64,000 nt of DNA from Mauremys mutica (taxonomy: Eukaryota; Chordata; Testudines; Geoemydidae): NCBI RefSeq assembly GCF_020497125.1, contig NC_059075.1:56005321-56069320 (forward strand), written 5' to 3'. This document shows, piece by piece, positions 11,781 through 22,636 of the stretch (the first letter of the stretch is position 1; the number at the start of each line of letters is the position of its first letter). The position numbers and the translations under genes were made by a program. The notes under the pieces were generated by a model, which was given only the letters and a program-made list of their open reading frames with translations, made no database searches and was not told where the DNA came from.

Positions 11781-12315
11781 CACATGGAGCTCCAGAACCT
11801 GCAGGTAAATCAGGATTTATATCAGTGGATCACAGGGCCTCCACAAGGAGGGCCTGCCCTACCATGCTGCTCTGCAGACCTCTCCCAGCTGGTAGCACAT
11901 CTATCAAAGGGAGCCATGCTGTCATTTAGATGTTCTCCTCATAGTTGCATAGGACAGGAATAGAGGCAACACTGAAAAACTTAATACTGTTTTTAGCAAC
12001 ATCAACTCCTGCATAGATTTCTGATGCGGAATCCCAAAGCAAACCTGCATCTGATCTCCAAGTCCACCCCTGAAAGTCAACAGAGCACCAAACACATGAA
12101 ATAGATGGTGTCATACTTACCGTAGATGGCATGCCATGCTGGTTTAGTTCCCACCAATTCCCAAAAGAACCCATTCTCTCCTGAGTCATATCACAAAGGA
12201 AACCATTAATACTTAACGACAGATTTTGATGCTAAATTTAATTTGTCTGTATAGGATTCTATGCTGCCTTGCCAGTTACTGATTTTTATCGGAGATAGGT
12301 TCATTTGAGGTTTTA

Positions 12316-12392
12316 GAGTGAAATCTTGGCTCCATTGATTAGTCAGTGCAAAACGCCCTGTCATTGAAGTCAGTGGGTCCAGGATTTCACTC
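12316..12392. repeat. Short palindromic amniote repeat
   Basis: The left arm GAGTGAAATCTTGGCTCC with CATTGA and the right arm TCATTGAAG...GGTCCAGGATTTCACTC are reverse complements with a few mismatches. I know this 'gggtgaaatcctggccccattgaagtcaatgg' palindrome as a very abundant short repeat of turtles and birds. MITE-like, non-coding. Confidence 0.6.
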
Positions 12393-14309
12393 TTATCAGT
12401 TGGTGCTTTCCAGGATCCAGAGTTTGGAGACTCAAGTCCTGAAATATATAGTTTTATGTTTTTTTTTTCCATAGAATATGCTAACTGGAATCTGTATTTA
12501 TAAAAAATCCAAGTAAAAATGTAATTTAACTATCTTAATACAGTGTGTAGACTGAAGATGCTATAAAGTCATGTGGCTTTCAGCAGATGTAATCCATAAA
12601 ACTATTGTGTAGAACATTTATAGAAAACTCACTGTAAAAATAGTTGGGGGAGTTGCAATCAGATCATAAATTGAATGACTTTATTTACTTGCAATAGTCC
12701 CTGACAAATTGCAGTCCATAGGAAAAAAATCCATAATTTCAAACCATTTTGCACAATTGACAGCCCCAGGAGAGGCAAAGATTAAGGAACAGAAGGATTC
12801 CCTAGCTTGCTAGTACCGAAGACTCACTTGTTTTCCCTTTGCTTACAGTCATTAGATTGGAACTACAGACTGTATTATTCAATTAGTGTATATCTTTAGT
12901 AAACTACCTAGAGGTGTCTCAATATTTTTTTTTAAAAAACCATGTAAACTGGAGTTAGTGTTGCACCAGGTACTTGCTTATTATTGCACTTAGAAAGTCT
13001 TTTGTATGGCTCCATTCAATGTACAATACTTAGAAAAAATCATAGATCATGCCTGACATTTAATCCTTTTGGTGTATATAGCACACAGTGTATAATGTAA
13101 GTGCTTTCCATATGGCCTTCTGCACAAACATGATGGCCTGTGGTTAATACTGGGACTACCCAAAAAGAAGTAGACCACGGAATATATTGTGGTTTTCCTC
13201 AAAGAACATTCAAAATCATGAATTTTTTAATCAAACCAAGAAATATCTTTTTTTTATTACAAAACATAGTCTGTGCTTGCAAATGAAGCATTTTCTCCAA
13301 GTCACTTTCTGATTCCTAGTCATAAAAGGTCTCCTCATATGATAGTAAAAAGAAGTAAAATCTGTCTATTTAAAAATTTGTTCTAGATCTCAAAGATTCT
13401 GATTTATATTAATAATTTTACCAGTACAGAAAACTATGTCTGCAAACAGTCTTTTAAAATGTGAAAACTTTTACATTCACCTATGTTAGTTATTTAACAT
13501 TCACAAGTATTTGTGTGTGTTCATGGGAATTTTTGAGAAATGGCTGTTTATGGTACAAATAAGTGCATTTGTGTGTGAGAAAATACATTCATGAACACGA
13601 GTATTTGTTGTTCATTAGTTACTCTTTATTATTTGTTAGTCTTCTGTTTGAAACATTGTGATAATCAAAAACAGTGTACCGAAACAGTACCATGTGACTC
13701 AGGTGACCAGTCTTTATGAAGAACATGTTATTTTGCAAATAACCTACAGCCTATAAACTAGCTAACTAATAGTTTCGAATAAGAACTATGTTAGCAGAAA
13801 TTAGGGTTGGTTTGTGAAAAGAAAAAAGTCTAAATTGCACTGAACATTAGTCACAATGAATAATTCGGCTAGCTCTGATTTTTTACATCCAGATCTGACA
13901 CTTTCTGTTTGAAACAGATGTATAGGATAGCCATGCTGTATAATGAGCAATGACAATGAATGTTGTTCGAATATTGTCATGGACACTGATTGTCTTAGGC
14001 CACATTCTGATTGGCTGGTTAGGACTTTATGATGATGTTTCACCTTTGTAGCAGCTTCCAACAGTGAAGAGCTAGGATTTCATTACTGAAAAACACACCA
14101 GAAAATCCCTGTACTCATATTAAATGGATTGGCAGACATATTGTCCTTGGGTAACCTAATAAATAGCATATGCAACTAAGAATGTGATTAAAGGGAACCA
14201 ATGAGGCAATAGTGGGAAAGTAGGAGGTACACAAAAACAGTTACTTAGAAAGCTTCCTCCAAAGTACCAAGCTGCTCTTCTACCAGCAGTCTGGGACCCT
14301 CCAGACTCT
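12393..14309. other. AT-rich DNA with one dispersed-repeat copy
   Basis: Mostly unique-looking. Around 13640-13790 lies a copy of a dispersed repeat marked by CATGTGACTCAGGTGACCAG, with relatives at 53510-53660 and 56470-56640. No exon-like frame was recognised. Confidence 0.45.
13640..13790 (+). repeat. Dispersed repeat copy 1 (CACGTGACTTGGGTGA-type)
   Basis: Contains CATGTGACTCAGGTGACCAGTC followed by an AT-rich tail with TATTTTGCAAATAACCTAC. The copy at 53510-53660 has ACGTGACTTGGGTGAGCAGTC and a similar tail (TATTTTGCAGGTACTTAC). A third copy lies antisense at 56470-56640. Three related copies in 64 kb show a dispersed family. I do not recognise its name, and boundaries are approximate. 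Confidence 0.45.
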
Positions 14310-14396
14310 TAGAGTCAGATACACTGGTTTACACCACCTGAGTATCTCTAAATTCACTGGGGCTACACCAATTAATACCTGATGAGAATCCGGTCC
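14310..14396. repeat. Short interspersed repeat related to 5023-5090
   Basis: Holds AGATACACTGGTTTACACC, TCACTGGGGCTACACC and GATGAGAATCCGGTCC. These match the abundant sauropsid short repeat with 'gatttacacc agctgaggatctggcc' arms. Diverged copy, non-coding. Confidence 0.4.
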
Positions 14397-14399
14397 TTC

Positions 14400-17170
14400 A
14401 TATTGTGAAAACTAAATTGGGAGATGTTCATTATTCTAAATGTCATTTTCACAATGAGTAGAATAGCTGTGACCAAAAGTGCAGTTGAAAGGACAGTGGG
14501 GGGTTAAAAGAGCAATGGAGAATAGGTTCAAATAATCTACAGTACATTAAAAAAATTAGAAGAAAATGGGGGAGGTGGGTGTCTACCAGGGATAAAATAC
14601 CTGTGGCTGGTCCAGGTCACCTGACTTGGGTTCATGGGGCTTGAGCTCTGGGGCTGTCTGTACAATGCCTAATAGAGAGAGAATCTGATCCTATTTGGGG
14701 CCCTCTGGACACTAGTGGAATGAAATAATAATAATTATCCCTAACCTAATTCCTTCATCCAAAAGGTTTTTTAGGAAACACATGAGAATAGCAACACTAT
14801 GCATTATTAGGCTATTGGTGTCCTTGGGTGATGGAAGACACTCTGTGTTTGGCTACCATATTGCACTAGTCATGCACCAATAGCTTGCTAATGCTCATCC
14901 AACTCTCGCTTAAAAAATTGCAGGCACTGGGTAGAGGTTCTTATTAATTATTATTTGTATCCCACCTCATGTTCCATGTGGTTTCATTTATTTTGTGGGA
15001 AACTGGTTGATTAAGATTAGTAAACCACTAATGCCAATCTACAAAAGGGACAATGTAGATCCTACTTTGAAACAGCAAGAATTCCTACAATGAGTTTTTT
15101 ATTTTAAGTTAGACACTTAGACTATAGATTACATGATGCTCATTGTCATGCAGATGGTATGATTTGCATATAATGCTGAGTACAAAAAAACCTAGCGTAT
15201 AATACTAATGAAACAGAACTTACAAATCAGTTTCCCAGAAATGAGAATTAATAGAACAAGCAATAACATATTAATTTCTGCAGGACAACTAGAGTAACAC
15301 TTAAAAACATTCCACATTACCAGATAAATATACCGTTCATTTTCACAAATGGAGTCTGTTTCAATTCTCAGCTGCTGAATGATGATTTGACTTGGAGCAA
15401 AGGCAGCATAATTGGGTAACAGCTGAAATGTGCTTCATTTGAGAAGGGCTGAAAGATCCAATGCTGGATTTCCAGGAGTGTGAATTACAATTCCAATAAT
15501 ATCAGAAGCAACTAATTCTATTCTTTAGAAGTAAGGACATAAAAGAAGTTTTAGGTTTTCTTATTTCAAGCTTTAATTGAGATCTAGGTTGTAACTCATT
15601 TTCATCCCTGAATGGGTGGTAAAAACATACACAGCAGGTAATTCACACTACCTCAAAAACTGTTGGTGCCGTAAGAAGACTAATCATGGTAAGCTTCCAG
15701 TAGCAAATTATCAGCTACAAATTAAAATCTTGCCTCATGTCTGCTATAAGCAACCTTCCCCTCCCCCCCCCCAACACACACATGTCAGTATTAGTAACTG
15801 TTGGATTACAGCAGGATATGAAGATTGGGGGTTTATGCTTTGCTGTATTAAAGATAGCACCAAAAGAGTGAGAAATGAATAGCCCTACAAGACTGTTACA
15901 TTTGGGAAGAAAATGTGAAGCTGTGGGTTTTTTTAACATTCTGAATTATGGATTACACTTTTAAAAACATATTTGGTGAACTTTGAAGTTGTGAGACAAA
16001 CTGACAAAGAAGCAGGATTTTTTAATAATAAATATTATGTATTCTCTTTAATTTAAAATGGACCTCACCAGGGTTTGATGGAAGGGGCCGCATGCTTGGA
16101 AAATAAGGACTGCTCTTTCCCCCTGCGCACACACACACTACCCTGGCCCCTGAGTATAATATGCCCTTAAGTATAATATGCTGTGGCACTCTGAATCTCA
16201 CAGCCTCCATCTCAAATGAGCTGTTTCCCAGTGGCCGGGTGCCCCTGCTCTTCCTCTCTCTACAGAAAGTGAACGAACTGCATCCACCACACAAGCCCCT
16301 CCCTCTCCCTATGGGCAGATTAGTCAATAGATTGAACTCTCTCGCCAAGAACCCTGTAGTGCTTTGGAAACCAACCAGCAAGCCTGTCTCTAACTCCAGC
16401 AGTGTCCCACCCCGAGAGAACATGGAGCTCCACCTCTCCTTGGACTATGCCTTTGATTTTATCCCCCTACCCACCTGCCCCGAGCCCTTATCTTTAATCC
16501 TCCCTTTCCACCTATCATAGTATTCAAATCTGCACTAAATTCAAAGTTAAAGAAAACTTCAACCTTCACTCACATCCCTGAGGGGAGGCAATGTGGAGAA
16601 GGCACAGTGGGCCGAGTTAAGAATCGTGTGCCAGATATAACATGGAATTTCAGTATTTTATAACACAGCCTTGATTTTCACATTTTTGGGGTACATTTCC
16701 TCTCTCTTTCATCAGGGCCTTTAATTTTTTAATGGAATATTTCAAATCAAGTTATCAAATGTCCAATATATTATTATGGTGGGAGTCACTAGATGGCACT
16801 GTTGCACATAATCTGGCTAGTGTTTTTTCTTAGCATGTATGCAGCGTACAATCTTTAAAGAAATCCTTGTATTGTTAGGTTTGTGATGTCTTGGGTGAGG
16901 GGGGAGGACGAGCTGTTGCATACGGCAAGAGAGTTTGCTGTTTGCCTTAGTCCCTCCAGCTACAGTCAATTCAGAGTGCAGACTAGTTTCAAGGAAACAG
17001 TGACTGTATTTGGGTTGAGATTTCTGAGAGAAGGGAGTGCCTGCATGCTGTTTGTGACCACCTCTGTTCATGGATTGATGTACATTGTGTGAATAAATAA
17101 GTTACAATAAGAAAATAACCTGGCTCTGTGTCACTAACAATCATTTTATCATTTTACTTCTGAGTCATAT
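14400..17170. other. Unannotated DNA including a GC-richer patch at 16070-16520
   Basis: No gene recognised. The GC-richer patch at 16070-16520 gives overlapping open frames on both strands (133 codons on minus, 119 on plus). Neither resembles a known protein, and composition alone can explain them. C runs and a CACACACAC run occur near 15765-15782 and 16129-16138. Confidence 0.45.
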
Positions 17171-17227
17171 AGGCCCTGATTCAGCAAAGCACTTAAGCAT
17201 ATGCTAGTGCTTTGCTGAAATGGAGCC
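17171..17227. repeat. Short palindromic repeat (CAGCAAAGCACTTAAGCAT-type)
   Basis: The left arm GATTCAGCAAAGCACT and right arm AGTGCTTTGCTGAAAT form an almost perfect hairpin with a loop of about 16 nt around TTAAGCATATGCT. This is the abundant 'gattcagcaaagcacttaagcatgtgctt' palindrome of turtles and birds. Internally deleted here, non-coding. Confidence 0.62.
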
Positions 17228-19224
17228 ATATTCTGTAGCATAGCATATGTGATGTCTTTTAATTAGAGGAAGCTGATAAAATGAAACCTTACCCAAAAAT
17301 TCACCCAAACATTAATCAGAAGCCAAGCTGACATTTGTTAGCACCAATGAAGACGTTTTCCCCCCAGTATCTTTCACTTTCAAATGCTTTTGCGCTGTTC
17401 CTGATCAGACTGAATACAAAAGGGCTAAAATACCACAACATGGGTCATTCTTGTGCTATTTCCCTTACATCTGGATGCAGAAAGTGCCAGAGATCTCATG
17501 AGATTTCTAGCCAAATTCAATGGTGCGGGGACAATTTTTATAATGGGGGTGCTAAAGGCGGAAACCATTTATTTGGGTTATTACTACTTCAAGCCAGGGG
17601 GTGTGGCAGCATCCCCAGAACCCCTAGTTCCAGTACCTTTGGCCAAATTTAGCAGACCAAAGAGGTTCAATTAGTTTAGATCAGGTGCTGATAAGCTTCT
17701 GAACTTCAGGATTCTTCTCTTAACCAAACTTCAAATGTCTTGAGGTTTTTCAATCTTTACTGAGTATGAAAGAGACGAAATGTCCAAATTGGTCAGCTTA
17801 TGTTTGGGTCCCAGTGAAGCCTAGGCAACCAAAGAACCCTGCAATGTCTGAGTTTTATTTTCAAGGTTCCTGACTGTTCCCCATGAGAGTTAAGTTGTAC
17901 ATGAATGCTCATTAAATCCACTAAGATAACTGTTTGATGTGTTACTCAATAGATGAAACATAAAACTGTTCTTTAAAAATCAGTTAAATTGCTTGGAGGA
18001 ACAACAAATTCATACATCAGCCCATGCTTTATGTTCTAAAGTGCAATTTACAGGGCTAAACTAAAGCAAATGTCATACCTTTAATTTCGTAAAAAGTTAT
18101 GTACATGTCTATTATTCAAAATAATCGCATAACTGGGAAATTCACTGAACAGCTACCTTTCTGCTCAGCAGGGTGCCATTTTATAGACTTTAAAATTCAC
18201 TAAGTTCAAGCGGCTTTCGTTCTCAATAATACATGTGCTAAATATGTCACATTAAAAGTGCTTTTGGCATGTAAATGATCCGTTTTCACATAGAAATGCT
18301 TTTAAAAAATCTGAGCTCACTTTTTTGGAAATTATAAGTGCATTGAATTTCATTGTCCTACAGAACCATGCAGAGTTGATCGAAGTGAACTACAATGACA
18401 AACCAACCCTTGTCAGCCCTTCTACTTATCTATCATTTGAACTGTCAGAAGTATATATAGTTCCGTTTGCTCCTACATATTTTCTACTCGGTTCAGAAAA
18501 ATAAAATTTGGTGTATGTATGGGGAGGGGGAGGAGAGGTCTTTTCTAGGCCTAAGTGTTAGCAAGCAGTTCTGTGGATAAAAAGTTAACATTTCACTGCA
18601 AGACTTGTGGTTACATGTTAAACTGATTTCCCAAGCTTGTTAATTTTTTCTTAGAACTCAGCAGAACTTCTACCATTGCTTTAATGTTGAAAGATAAGGC
18701 AAATGTTTTACAGGTGATTTAGGGTGCTTATCCTCTGAAGAACGAATTCTGAATTCTTATGCATAATATGAATAAGACTGTAGGCATAATCCCTATCTCT
18801 CCCTGTTTCATTATTCTAATGCATACTGAACAGATTCTCCATAGTATGTATACTGCAGAGTGAGATTCTTTCATGATAACTTATAAATTGATTGTACCTG
18901 TTCCCTCTTTCTGTAACTCCATGTAGAGGAACTTGATAATGTCAGCTGTATCCTGCTTTTAAATATCTTTTGTTCTTTCTTATTATAATAAGTAAGGCAA
19001 CTTGAATGCTGTTTGGAAGTCATTACGTTACTTTTCCAGTTAACTATAATACAGTACGTGGCTCTATGGTTTCACTAGATATTTGTTTAAGAAAACAAAT
19101 AGTCAATAATACTTGATTCTTTCTTTAAATACAGAAACAAAATTTGTGGGATGCCTGAAATAAATTGAAAGGATTGATAGCAGGGAAGGAAAAGAAAAAG
19201 GATGGAAAACAATAATATATTAGT
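17228..19224. other. Unique AT-rich DNA, nothing firmly recognised
   Basis: Short random open frames only. A 46-codon frame follows an acceptor-like CCTACAG at 18357-18363, but there is no donor or homology to support an exon. Confidence 0.45.
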
Positions 19225-19488
19225 GTTGGTCTACGTTAGGAAATTAGTTTAACTATGTTGCTCAGCAATGCAGTTAAATTGACCTAACCACCGGTGTAGA
19301 CAGTGCGAGGTCAATGGGAAAATTCTCCCGTCAACCTAGCTACTGCCTTTTGAGGAGGTGGATTACCTATGCTGATGGGACAGTCCCGTCCTTTGGCATA
19401 GGTAGTATCTTTTCAGAAGCACTACAGTGATGTAGCTACATCAGTGCAGCGGGGCCACTGTTATCCAAGTGTAGAAAAGCTCTTGGTA
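19225..19488. mobile_element. Palindromic MITE (turtle hAT-like, long inverted ends)
   Basis: The ends TTGGTCTACGTTAGG and CCAAGTGTAGAAAAGCTC are inverted relatives. The interior has GTCAACCTAGCTACTGCC, GAGGAGGTGGATTACCTA and GGCATAGGTAGTATC, the standard wording of an abundant turtle palindromic element with 'ccgtcggcataggtaatccacctc' arms. About 260 bp, non-coding. Target duplication not resolved. Confidence 0.55.
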
Positions 19489-19811
19489 TCTTTGAGGGGT
19501 GTTTGATAATCTCTCTTATATTGGACCATATCAAAACATTAGATAGAAAGCATTTTTATTCCTATTATTGGATGGGTGACTATGTTTCAATTCAGGAAAT
19601 TTAGGATTTTCCACACTGCTATGTGGTATCTAATGGCCAAGTCCCAGCCCCATTTTCCCAGGGGCCCAAAGCCCAAAAGGAAATTCAGTGCGTTCACTGA
19701 AGGGAAGTGTCAGGCTTTAGAGATTCCATGCAAGTTTGAAGAAGAGGGCATTGTGGGTGGAGCACGGTTGTGGTCAGTGGGTCCACACACAGCATGAATC
19801 CACTTGGCACA

Positions 19812-20345
19812 TATGATGGGATGTCCACCCCACATTCTCCCTGAAGGGGTTAATGGAGGCCACACAGGCCAATTAACCTATTAGGCTGACGGCTGAGCAG
19901 AAAGCCCTAAACAGGGGAAACTCACCTGTGCGGGAACAGGTGGGGCTTCTATAAAGCCAGGGAGCTGATCGAAGGAAGGGGGCTGCAGGGAGGGAGTCTC
20001 CAGTCACTCTCTGGGAGAAGGGATGCATGTTTGGGGGCTGAGAGACAAGTAGCCCACAGTTGCTCCCTTGGAGAAGAGAGTAGAGAGGCAGGGAGTGCTG
20101 GGGTAAGAAGCAGCCCAGGGAGTAAGCAACAAGGTTGGAGACTTAGCAGAACTTGGCTCTGTGTTGCAGGGTCCCTGGGCTGGAGCCTGGAGTAGAGGGC
20201 AGGCCCAGGTTCCCTACTCACCACCGAGGAAGTGGAACTGGTGGGACAGTGAACTGGAAGACTGCCTGGGTCACTAAGATTCGGATGCTATTGCCAGATG
20301 TGAACAGCTGGGGAACCTTCCCACCAGTGACTTGGTTCCTGGGGT
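19812..20345 (+). mobile_element. LTR-like element related to the 6744-7564 LTR
   Basis: Begins near TATGATGGGATGTCCACC and continues with GAAGGGGTTAATGGAGG, a CCAAT box (19869-19873) and a TATA-like CTATAAAG (19949-19956). The block at 20169-20214 (GGGTCCCTGGGCTGGAGCC...) resembles 7165-7210 of the first LTR, so both belong to related gypsy-like families that I remember from turtles. No target duplication or clear right end was found, and the start has decayed from TG to TA. Non-coding and old. Confidence 0.55.
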
Positions 20346-20989
20346 AAAGTGGGAGATGGGGGGGAAATTGGGGTAAGAAGTTGGGGGAGCAGAAGGGATT
20401 GGAAGTGCAGTGGAGGAAGATCTGGTGGACTAGGGGGCAGGACAGGTATGTGAAAGTTGGGTATCATCCAGCTTCAGGGTGGGGTCATACATAGGGGAGC
20501 CAGTACTTACCAGAGAATATGACACCAAGCACTTCTTCCTGGCTCCTGTCCTGTGGGCCTGGCTGGGATTGGCTTGCTGCTCTGGGCTTTGCGACCTAGT
20601 GCATGGGGTCACAGGCCCACTAAGGTTTGGCCCACCCCACCTGGCACATGTGGTTGCAGCCCCACTTGCTCAAATTTGGCTTGGCCATCCCCCTGCCCTG
20701 TCATCATGACAGAGGAGAAGCTGGGCCAAACCTGAGCGGCGTTGAGACCTCGTGATCTAGAATGCAATGCCCGGAGTACGGAGCCGAGCCCAGCTTTCTG
20801 GTGACCTGAAAGGCCCAGAAACCCTGGAAAGACCTAAACTCAAATGAAATGGAATATGGATTTCCAAAAAGTGGCAGCCTTATCTACTCGTTATTCACGT
20901 ATTCCTGTCATAAACAAGTGTAGCTGTGCCACTTTTCATGGGCACCAGATATTTCCTATATGGAAACGCCATACAGGCTATAAGATCAA
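20346..20989. other. GC-rich probable old repeat, not identified
   Basis: The stretch 20470-20830 is GC-rich, with GGCACATGTGGTTGCAG, CATGACAGAGGAGAAGC and GAGCGGCGTTGAGACC. It looks like a diverged retroelement or LTR segment common in turtles, but I cannot name it. Open frames on both strands are short and have no recognisable motif. Confidence 0.35.
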
Positions 20990-21080
20990 TGCAGCCAATA
21001 GGATTCTACAGAAATTACTCTAAAATTCTGTAGTGTTCTGTAGAAAAGATATTTTCTACAGGTTTTTTTTAATCCTCTGA
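20990..21080. repeat. Older TTCTGTAG-rich repeat, left part, split by Harbinger insertion
   Basis: Repeated TTCTACAG / CTGTAGAA words occur here (GGATTCTACAGAAATTAC, AATTCTGTAGTGTTCTGTAG, TTTTCTACAGG). The same words resume right after the Harbinger element at 24883-25010 (GAATTCTGTAGTACGG, ATTCTGTAGTGTAGC). The two halves look like one older repeat interrupted by the transposon. Family not identified. Confidence 0.5.
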
Positions 21081-21555
21081 GGGTACGTCTACACTACAAG
21101 ACTATTTCGATTCATCTTAATTCGAATTTCTGGAATCGACCTAATGAAGTCGAAGTTGTGTATCCACAATAAATACACTAATTCGACTGTGTGAGTCCAC
21201 AGTAACGGGTGAAGCGTCGACTTTGGAAGCGGTGCACTGTGGGAAGCTATCCCACAGTTCCCGCACTCTCCGCCGCCCATTGGAATGCTGGGATTTCCCA
21301 CCAATGCATGCTGGGGAGGGGGGAAATTGTGTGGAGGGTGGTTTTGGGTAACTGTCATCATTGAACCGTCAATCACGCCCAGCATCCCTACCTGAAAGCG
21401 CCAGCTGGCAATCTGTTCGTGCACTTTTCTTCTCAGTGACAGCGCGGGCGCCACAGCACTGCGAGCACGGATCCCGCTGCAGTTGTGGCCGCTGTCAGCT
21501 CCTCGCAACTTATCGTCCACCTCTTCCGCAGTCAGCTGCTGAGAAATTTGGCTAA

Positions 21556-21850
21556 TTTTCAATGGTGCTGCGAGCAGTGGTGGACCATGGGGGACGTTTT
21601 ACCAACATCAACGTCGGGTGGCCAGGCAAAGTTCATGACGCGCGTGTTTTCAGGAACTCTGGTCTGCTTAGACGCCTGCAGGAAGGTAGTTTCTTCCCGG
21701 ACCACAAAATAACGCTTGGGATGTGCAGATGCCCATACTGATCTTAGGGGACCCAGCCTACCCGCTAATGCCCTGGCTCGTCACGCCCTATGCAGGCACC
21801 TTGCACAGCGACAAGGAACTCTTCAAGTACCAGCGAGCAGCGAGCAGCGT
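21556..21850 (+). pseudogene. Harbinger transposase remnant (middle segment only)
   Basis: A HARBI1-like DDE nuclease that normally cuts and rejoins the transposon ends. The visible frame starts FSMVLRAVVDHGGRF, continues with GWPGKVHDARVFRNSG, and runs to GSFFPDHKITLG. One base then appears deleted (about 21718-21724). In the next frame come MPILILGDPAYPLMPWL and VTPYAG, including the second catalytic aspartate in GDPAYP. It stops after FKYQRAASS. The family normally has about 350-400 residues. The N-terminal helix-turn-helix half with the first catalytic Asp (GAIDGTH) and the C-terminal part with the catalytic Glu (VECAFG) are both absent through deletion, so it is catalytically dead. Confidence 0.88.
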
Positions 21851-22636
21851 GACCTGTGACTGTTCAGTTTCTTCACAGAGAAGCTGAACCTGCCCCTGTT
21901 TCTTTACCAAGTTACTGTTGACTAGCCTCTGCAGTTACATACCCCGTCCACCCCGCTTCCCCAACTTCTAACACACATTTAAAAATTAAAGTACGTGCTC
22001 CACTGTAGCTTTACAACGGTGTCTTTATTGATGACTTTGCGTTAAAGGGTTGAAACTGGGACGCACACTGTGCTGGGTAGGGTGTGTGGTCATATAAAGA
22101 CCGCCTCTAAAGTCGAGGTTTGACATGCTCCCGCTCCCAGACCGGTCAGCAGTGCCGGACTGGTTGTTTCAACGGATCCTGCCATCCCTCCTTTTTTGGA
22201 CTCTGTGTGCGGGGGCTATGTGGCCTTGTTGCGGGGGAGGACGGATACAGATTCCTCTGCTGCGTGGCTCTGCGGTCCATTACAGGGACCGTTGCATGAC
22301 ATCTGTAACCCCCCTCCCCCACTACAAATGCACGTACCACCCCCAACGACAGAAAACCTGCAAACCACCTCTCATACCAGCTAACCGCCTACTGACTGCA
22401 CTGTGTGTGTGACATGCTGCTGATCCAGCCCCCGTCTCTGTACCCTGCTAAAGGTGACTGTCCTATGCATTACACTACCCCCTCAACCACCCAACGACCC
22501 ACCCAAGACATCTAACACAGCATTGTGTAAAAAACCATGACTGAAAAAGTAAGTAACAGAAAACTACTTTTAATAATCAACAACACAGTAAGGGAAGGAC
22601 TTTTCAAAATGTAGTGACTGATAGCTTTTGGGTAAT

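Noticed and set aside
16022..16520. Overlapping open frames of 133 (minus) and 119 (plus) codons
   Set aside because: Both strands are open over the same GC-richer patch, neither product shows a known domain, and there is no splice or start context, so composition is the simpler explanation.
18364..18504. 46-codon frame following CCTACAG, considered as an exon
   Set aside because: Pyrimidine tract is weak, there is no donor or homology, and openness over 46 codons is common by chance.
21089..21562. 157-codon minus-strand frame at the Harbinger left end containing GVIDGS, resembling the transposase 'GAIDGTH' catalytic motif
   Set aside because: It lies on the strand opposite to the transposase and runs through the terminal repeat; the surrounding residues do not match the family, so the resemblance is coincidental.
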